A DNA stretch of 64,000 bases from JAEUOS01 sp965279115 (GTDB lineage Bacteria > Pseudomonadota > Gammaproteobacteria > Burkholderiales > JAEUOS01). Shown here in pieces: positions 59,696 through 64,000 of the stretch; position 1 is the first letter of the stretch, and every line of letters starts with the position of its first letter. The stretch is from the NCBI GenBank assembly GCA_965279115.1, contig OZ257137.1, positions 1,674,001 through 1,738,000 on the forward strand, written 5' to 3'. Both the position numbers and the translations under genes were made by a program. Under the pieces are notes generated by a model, which had not been told where the DNA came from, made no database searches, and saw only the letters and a program-made list of their open reading frames with translations.

Positions 59696-60823
59696 TTGAG
59701 CCACGACCTGTTTTCCCCGCTGGCACTGGGCGACCTGACGCTGCCCAACCGCATCATCATGGCGCCGCTGACGCGCTCGCGCGCCACGCCGGAACGCGTG
59801 CCCACACCGATGATGACCGAGCACTATGTGCAGCGCGCCTCGGCGGGCCTGCTCATCGCGGAGGCCACCAACGTGGCGCCGCAATCCAACGCCTGGGAAT
59901 GCGCGCCCGGCATATTCACGCCAGCGCAAATCGCCGCCTGGCGCGACCTGGTCGCGGCGGTGCATCGCGCTGGTGGACGCATCGCGCTACAACTCTGGCA
60001 TGGCGGGCGCGTCGCGGCCGACCGCAGCGCGGAACCGGTGGCGTCGCTCTCGCCTTCCGGCGTCAATGACAACCTGGATGACGTCACCGTGTGGGGGCGT
60101 GGCGCGGACGGCAAATTCGTCAAGATGGCGGCCACGCCCTCACGCGCGATGACGCGCGCCGAGATCACCGCCACCATCGCCGCCTTCGGCACGGCTGCGC
60201 GCGTGGCGCGCGAAGTCGGCTTCGACGCCGTGCAACTGCACGCCGCCAACGGTTACCTGCCCAACCAGTTTCTCTCGCCCTACCTCAACCGCCGCGACGA
60301 CGAATACGGCGGTGGACCGGAGGGTCGCGCGCGCTTCGCGCTGCAAGTCGTTGAGGCGATGCTGCCGCATTTCTCGCCCGGCCGGGTCGGCATCCGCATC
60401 TCGCCCTTCGCGGCCTTCAACGGCGCGATCGATCCCGATCCGGTACCCGCCTATACCTACCTGCTGCGTGAACTCGGCCGCAAGGGCCTGGGCTGGCTCG
60501 AACTAGCGGACTCCAACTGCTGGAGCGGCCAGTTCGACCGCGACCGCATGATCGCCCTGGCGCGCCCGGTGTTCAAAGGGCCTTTGATCGTCAACGGCGG
60601 CATCGACCCGACGCTTGCGAACGACCTGGTCAAGGGCGGACAGGCCGATGCGGTGTCCTTCGGCCGACTGTGGATCACCAATCCGGACCTCACCGCACGC
60701 ATCCGCCAGGGCGGGCCGTATACCGTGAAACGCATCTCCGGGCGGCTTTATGGTGGCGGGCCGGATGGTTACAACGACTTCCCCACTCTCGAGCAGGAAG
60801 GCACCGCAGGTACGCGCATATAG
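59696..60823 (+). CDS. Old Yellow Enzyme family ene-reductase (NemA-like)
   Basis: A 375-residue FMN enzyme starting at TTG 59696, with CACGGAG 6 bases upstream. LFSPLALGDLTLPNRIIMAP followed by LTRSRAT, ALQLWHGGRVA near residue 97, VQLHAANGYLPNQFLSPYLN near 179 (the His/Asn pair that grips the substrate), and VNGGIDPTLANDLVKGGQAD near 299 are the family motifs. It would reduce an activated C=C bond with NAD(P)H, fitting a cyclic enone or enoate intermediate in this operon. It is the last plus-strand gene before a convergent gene 28 bp away. Confidence 0.92.
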   Translation: MSHDLFSPLALGDLTLPNRIIMAPLTRSRATPERVPTPMMTEHYVQRASAGLLIAEATNVAPQSNAWECAPGIFTPAQIAAWRDLVAAVHRAGGRIALQLWHGGRVAADRSAEPVASLSPSGVNDNLDDVTVWGRGADGKFVKMAATPSRAMTRAEITATIAAFGTAARVAREVGFDAVQLHAANGYLPNQFLSPYLNRRDDEYGGGPEGRARFALQVVEAMLPHFSPGRVGIRISPFAAFNGAIDPDPVPAYTYLLRELGRKGLGWLELADSNCWSGQFDRDRMIALARPVFKGPLIVNGGIDPTLANDLVKGGQADAVSFGRLWITNPDLTARIRQGGPYTVKRISGRLYGGGPDGYNDFPTLEQEGTAGTRI

Positions 60824-60851
60824 CAGGATTTTCGATAGCGGTCGTCCGGAA

Positions 60852-61841
60852 TCACTCGATCACCTTATCTGCGCGCACAAGGATTGATTGCGGAAATGTA
60901 ATCCCGAGCGCCTTGGCAGTTTTCATGTTGACGACCAGCTCGAATTTTGTCGGCTGCTCTACAGGCAAGTCGGAAGGTTTCGCTCCCCTCAATATTTTGT
61001 CGACGAAAACTGCGGCACGGCGGAATTGCTCAACGAAGTTCGGCGAGTAAGACATCAGGCCTCCTTCGGCTGGAAGCTCGGGGTAGGCGTAGAGGGCCGG
61101 CAGTCGATTCGCTGCTGCGAGCGAGAGCACCAAGTCGCGGTTGACAACTCCCAAGCTACCCTCGGAGACGAGCAGCATGTGGGAACCTTTCTTTTTGAGT
61201 GCGGCGAACGCTGCGGGTAATTGATCCCGCAGGTTGACGTTCTCTTCGACGATGCTCATGCCCAGCGATTTAGCCGCTTCGGCGGCGACTTCGCGATTGA
61301 TTCTGGCACTAGGTTCGCGTGAGTCGTAGAGCAGCCCGACGGCCCGCGCGTTGGGCACTGTTTCGCGGATCAACTCGATGCGCTTGGGCACCAGCCCACT
61401 GCCAAGGGTGCTCGAGCCGGTGGCGTTACCGCCGGGCCGCGCAAGACTCTTGATCAGCCCGACGCCGACTGGATCGGGAACCATGCTGAACACAATTGGG
61501 ACCGTGGTCGATGCTTTCAATGCCGCGAGTGCTGCGGGCGTGGGTGGTGCATAGATGACGTCAACTCTCGCTTGCACCAGCTCGGCGGCCAGCGTGTCCA
61601 GTCGATCTATGCGACCGTCGGCGAATCGCCGCTCGACGACAAGATTCTTTCCCTCTACGTAGCCAAGATTCGCCAGGCTTTCGAAGAATGCGCGAAAGTA
61701 GCTTTCGGTGGCCGCAAGAGTGCCCGCGAACAGGACACCGAGCCGGAGCGTCCGCGGCTGTTGTGGCTGAGCGAAAGAACGGAGCGGCGCAGTGAAAGCA
61801 CTTGCGCCAAGCGCGACAACCAGCTTGCGGCGATTGTTCAT
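60852..61841 (-). CDS. ABC_sub_bind family periplasmic protein (orphan)
   Basis: A 329-residue secreted binding protein homologous to that at 27790-28770: ANLGYVEGKNLVVERRFADG near residue 57, SLARPGGNATGSS near 130, and FVDKILRGAKPSDLPVEQPT near 277 match its blocks, as does the ending ILVRADKVIE. The leader MNNRRKLVVALGASAFTAPL is followed by RSFAQ. No permease or ATPase gene is near. Base composition is again lower in GC than the adjacent operon. The two paralogues flank much of the catabolic DNA, but too far apart to form a composite element. Confidence 0.87.
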   Translation of the reverse strand: MNNRRKLVVALGASAFTAPLRSFAQPQQPRTLRLGVLFAGTLAATESYFRAFFESLANLGYVEGKNLVVERRFADGRIDRLDTLAAELVQARVDVIYAPPTPAALAALKASTTVPIVFSMVPDPVGVGLIKSLARPGGNATGSSTLGSGLVPKRIELIRETVPNARAVGLLYDSREPSARINREVAAEAAKSLGMSIVEENVNLRDQLPAAFAALKKKGSHMLLVSEGSLGVVNRDLVLSLAAANRLPALYAYPELPAEGGLMSYSPNFVEQFRRAAVFVDKILRGAKPSDLPVEQPTKFELVVNMKTAKALGITFPQSILVRADKVIE

Positions 61842-62136
61842 ATGCCCTTCCCTTCATCTGCGCGACATTATGCCAATTCGTGGCATGGCAGAGAATTGGA
61901 GGGCTTCAAGCAGCGGGCATCCTGCATTCTTGTGCGCGAAGATGGGACTCCCATTCCACCGCTGGCCAGCCGCGTCAAATGCGTTGATTTCGCGGCATGG
62001 CGTGGCGCAAGACACGGTCGCGGTTCGGCGCCGTCCAATCACGCATTGTTTTGGGCCGATCGTCGCCGAGCGACCCCGACATTAGGCCGCACCGGCGGCG
62101 CGGTATGATCCGCACCTTTTTCGAGGAGACAGAACA
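61842..62136. other. Divergent 295-bp intergenic region
   Basis: The gap holds the promoters of the ABC_sub_bind gene and the cupin gene. An ATGCCA-ATTCG-TGGCAT inverted repeat at 61870-61886 lies 29 bp before the minus-strand start. CGAGGAG before 62137 is the ribosome site of the cupin gene. I see no gene in it. Confidence 0.4.
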
Positions 62137-62682
62137 ATGAGCACCACCCTGCCGCCGATCCGTCGCATCGTCACCGAGGACGACGCCAATGGCCGCTCGC
62201 GCATTGTCCAGGACGCGCCCGCCACCGCCATCCGCACAGTGGAGGGCCGGCCCAATTACCGTGCCGTCAACATCTGGCGCACCGAAGCCGCGCCGGCGCC
62301 GATTGGCGTGCCCGACAGCATCACCGACCACAAGGGAATCCTGCCGCCGAAGAACGGCGGCTCGATCCTGCGCATCATCGACTATCCGCCGGAATCCAAG
62401 GACATCGCCGAGCGCAACCGCCAGATCGCCGCCACCTTCAGCAGCATCTTCGTCGACGCCGACCACGACAAGCGCGACGGCGCCCACCCCGGCATGCACC
62501 GCACCGACACGGTGGACTACGCCATCATCCTCGAAGGCGAGATCTGGGCGGTGATGGACGACAACGAAACCCTCATGAAACAGGGCGACGTGCTGGTGCA
62601 GCGCGGTACCAACCACGCCTGGGCCAACCGCTCCGACAAGACCGCACGCATCTGCTTCGTGCTGCTTGACGGGGCGCGCTAG
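62137..62682 (+). CDS. Single-domain cupin protein
   Basis: A 181-residue protein with one cupin barrel in the C-terminal half: GMHRTDTVDYAIILEGEIWA near residue 118 and LVQRGTNHAWANRSDKTARI near 152. The first motif keeps one His, two acids and the usual G; the second has GTNHAW with a His, so a metal site is plausible. The N-terminal part (RRIVTEDDANGRSRIVQD) is a domain common in cupins found near aromatic breakdown genes. It stands alone in the window. Its reaction is unknown. Confidence 0.82.
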   Translation: MSTTLPPIRRIVTEDDANGRSRIVQDAPATAIRTVEGRPNYRAVNIWRTEAAPAPIGVPDSITDHKGILPPKNGGSILRIIDYPPESKDIAERNRQIAATFSSIFVDADHDKRDGAHPGMHRTDTVDYAIILEGEIWAVMDDNETLMKQGDVLVQRGTNHAWANRSDKTARICFVLLDGAR

Positions 62683-62861
62683 GAACTGCCGGGGGGCAAA
62701 CACGGGGCAAGGCGACACAGGGCCGGGATTCGCCCCCTTTTGCGCCCTTGACCCCGCCCATCACGCGGTAACATCGCAGCAGGCGACACATGTCGCCTCT
62801 TCATGACCGGCCGCCGGCCGTCCAAGAGTGCATGAAGGCGTTACGGAATCGGAGGGGTTCC

Positions 62862-63323
62862 ATGAAAACCTGGGGATGGATGTTGTTGTGCGCCTGCTGC
62901 CTGGCCGGCAGTGCGCATGCGGCCGCCTACAAGTGCAAGGACGCGGCGGGGAAGGTGACCTACTCCGACAGCCCGTGCGTGCAGTTCAACCAGAAGGGCG
63001 ACAAGATCTTCGAGCGCGGCGCGGGCTACAACGCCTTGAACGAGGACGAGAAGCGCTCCTTCATGGCCGGCGTGACCCATAGCTGCATGACACGCCGCAT
63101 GCAGACCACTGTCAGCGAAACCCAGTGGCGCAACTACTGCGATTGCAGCGCCGCGGAGGCCGCCCGGACAGTCAAGATCGAGGAAGTCCGCTCGCTGCAA
63201 TGGGACCCGAAGAACAAGGCGATGGAAGCTCGCATGCGCCAACTCGGCGAGGAGGCCGGCAAGGCCTGTTCCAGCCACCTGACCAGCCCGCCCGCGCCAG
63301 CCCCCCGCAAGACCCAGACCTGA
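62862..63323 (+). CDS. Secreted DUF4124-like protein
   Basis: A 153-residue protein with a signal peptide (MKTWGWMLLCACCLAGSAHA) followed at once by AAYKCKDAAGKVTYSDSPC, the DUF4124 pattern. The rest has Cys residues (SCMTRR, NYCDCSAAE, KACSS) that may form disulfides, and a Pro-rich tail. A GGAGGGG ribosome site 4-8 bases upstream decides the start at 62862; the frame is open further upstream. Function is unknown; such proteins are common in betaproteobacterial envelopes. Confidence 0.85.
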   Translation: MKTWGWMLLCACCLAGSAHAAAYKCKDAAGKVTYSDSPCVQFNQKGDKIFERGAGYNALNEDEKRSFMAGVTHSCMTRRMQTTVSETQWRNYCDCSAAEAARTVKIEEVRSLQWDPKNKAMEARMRQLGEEAGKACSSHLTSPPAPAPRKTQT

Positions 63324-63339
63324 TCCGGTCGCGCGCGGT

Positions 63340-63900
63340 TCAGGCGTGTTTCAGCAGCGCCAGCACGTAGTCGAACAACAGGCAGTAGATCGCGATCGGC
63401 AGTGGCAGGCCCAGCAACGAGCCCGCCGCGTAGGCGCGGAACTTCACCCCGGACATCGCCAGCGCATAGTTGAGCGCCGGCAGGGTCTGGAACATCACCC
63501 GCAGCAAGGCAACGTTGCGCACCGGCCGCGCATGCAGGTGGAACAACAGCCGCGCCGCGGTGCGGTTTTTCCAGTCTGCCAGCGCGTTGCCGCCCAGGGT
63601 GCGGATGGTGAAGAAGGTCACCAGGCAGGAAACACAGGCGGCTGCGTAGGTGGCAAGCCCGCCCCAGGTACGGCCCAACGCCAGCACCGCCGCCCCGGCG
63701 AACAGGAAGCCCGGCACCTGGATCAGGTTGCCAAGCGAAAACAGCAACACGAATATCGCCAGGCCGCCGAGCGGGTGGTCGTTGAGCACCTGCTGCAGAT
63801 AGGCCAGGCTGAAGTGCGAACGCAAGCCCGTGAGCTCGGCCACGCCGAACAGGAGCGCCAGGAAAAGCACGACCAGGATGATGCGTCCGTAACGGCTCAT
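63340..63900 (-). CDS. TVP38/TMEM64 (VTT-domain) membrane protein
   Basis: A 186-residue inner-membrane protein with about five hydrophobic segments. FSLGNLIQVPGFLFAGAAVL near residue 54 and VRNVALLRVMFQTLPALNYA near 126, with ALAMSGVKFRAYAAGSLLGL following, are the VTT domain. Related DedA proteins move phospholipids or undecaprenyl phosphate across the membrane or affect proton balance. It converges with the DUF4124-like gene (16 bp). Confidence 0.88.
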   Translation of the reverse strand: MSRYGRIILVVLFLALLFGVAELTGLRSHFSLAYLQQVLNDHPLGGLAIFVLLFSLGNLIQVPGFLFAGAAVLALGRTWGGLATYAAACVSCLVTFFTIRTLGGNALADWKNRTAARLLFHLHARPVRNVALLRVMFQTLPALNYALAMSGVKFRAYAAGSLLGLPLPIAIYCLLFDYVLALLKHA

Positions 63901-64000
63901 GAGGGTCCTTTTCCGGCCGGAACTCCGGAATGCCGGGGAGCATAAGCCCTTTCGGGACGGAGAGCGCTCCCAGCCGAAACTGGCGCGGCCACGTACCTCA

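Overview
The window is high-GC DNA with the coding style of a betaproteobacterium, most likely Burkholderiales. The main reason is six Bug/TctC-type periplasmic receptors alongside class III CoA-transferases, several acyl-CoA dehydrogenases and ligases, and orphan ABC_sub_bind proteins. I cannot name a species. There are about 63 protein genes. I saw no rRNA, tRNA or CRISPR array, no complete insertion sequence, and no gene-free gap above 300 bp (the largest is about 295 bp, 61842-62136).

Region by region. 1-5.6 kb: the end of a TRAP-type binding protein gene, then an acyl-CoA-dehydrogenase-fold flavoprotein, a Bug receptor, an acyl-CoA ligase and an acyl-CoA dehydrogenase. 5.7-6.4 kb: a DUF433/PIN-like toxin-antitoxin pair, then a decayed 3' scrap of a second acyl-CoA dehydrogenase. 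6.5-13.9 kb: amidohydrolase, class III CoA-transferase, CitE-like lyase, a FitAB-type toxin-antitoxin pair, a metallo-beta-lactamase-fold lactonase-like enzyme, a PhzS-like flavin monooxygenase and an enoyl-CoA hydratase. 13.9-21 kb: an HyuA/HyuB hydantoinase-oxoprolinase pair facing away from two tandem Bug receptors, plus a third Bug gene. 21-25 kb: an RNase Z-like hydrolase, a Fic AMPylase, a Bug gene, and an intradiol dioxygenase divergent from a LysR regulator. 26-38.4 kb: GMC oxidoreductase, orphan ABC_sub_bind protein, molybdopterin oxidoreductase, TauD-like dioxygenase, lytic transglycosylase, GST, secreted metallo-hydrolase, carboxymuconolactone-decarboxylase-like protein, Bug, acyl-CoA-dehydrogenase-like flavoprotein and a secreted unknown.

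38.4-45.4 kb is a minus-strand operon: a complete branched-chain-type ABC importer (LivK-H-M-G-F), an enoyl-CoA hydratase and an acyl-CoA ligase, joined by 4-bp overlaps or 1-10 bp gaps. A nitronate-monooxygenase-like gene and a cupin gene follow.

47.5-60.8 kb holds a second importer split across a divergent promoter: livF2 and livK2 on minus, livH2-M2-G2 on plus. The plus arm runs on into a very compact catabolic operon: acyl-CoA dehydrogenase, a fused double alpha/beta-hydrolase, a fused triple RidA protein, a two-gene MaoC-type hydratase, cupin, acyl-CoA ligase, DUF1330 and an Old-Yellow-Enzyme reductase. Both alpha/beta-hydrolase copies lack a Ser or Asp nucleophile, and all three RidA units lack the catalytic Arg. 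This operon is the best candidate for an undescribed system.

The overall theme is uptake of organic acids or aromatic/alicyclic breakdown products by many alternative binding proteins, followed by CoA activation, dehydrogenation, hydration and cleavage. Substrates cannot be read from the sequence. Functions below are family-level unless stated.
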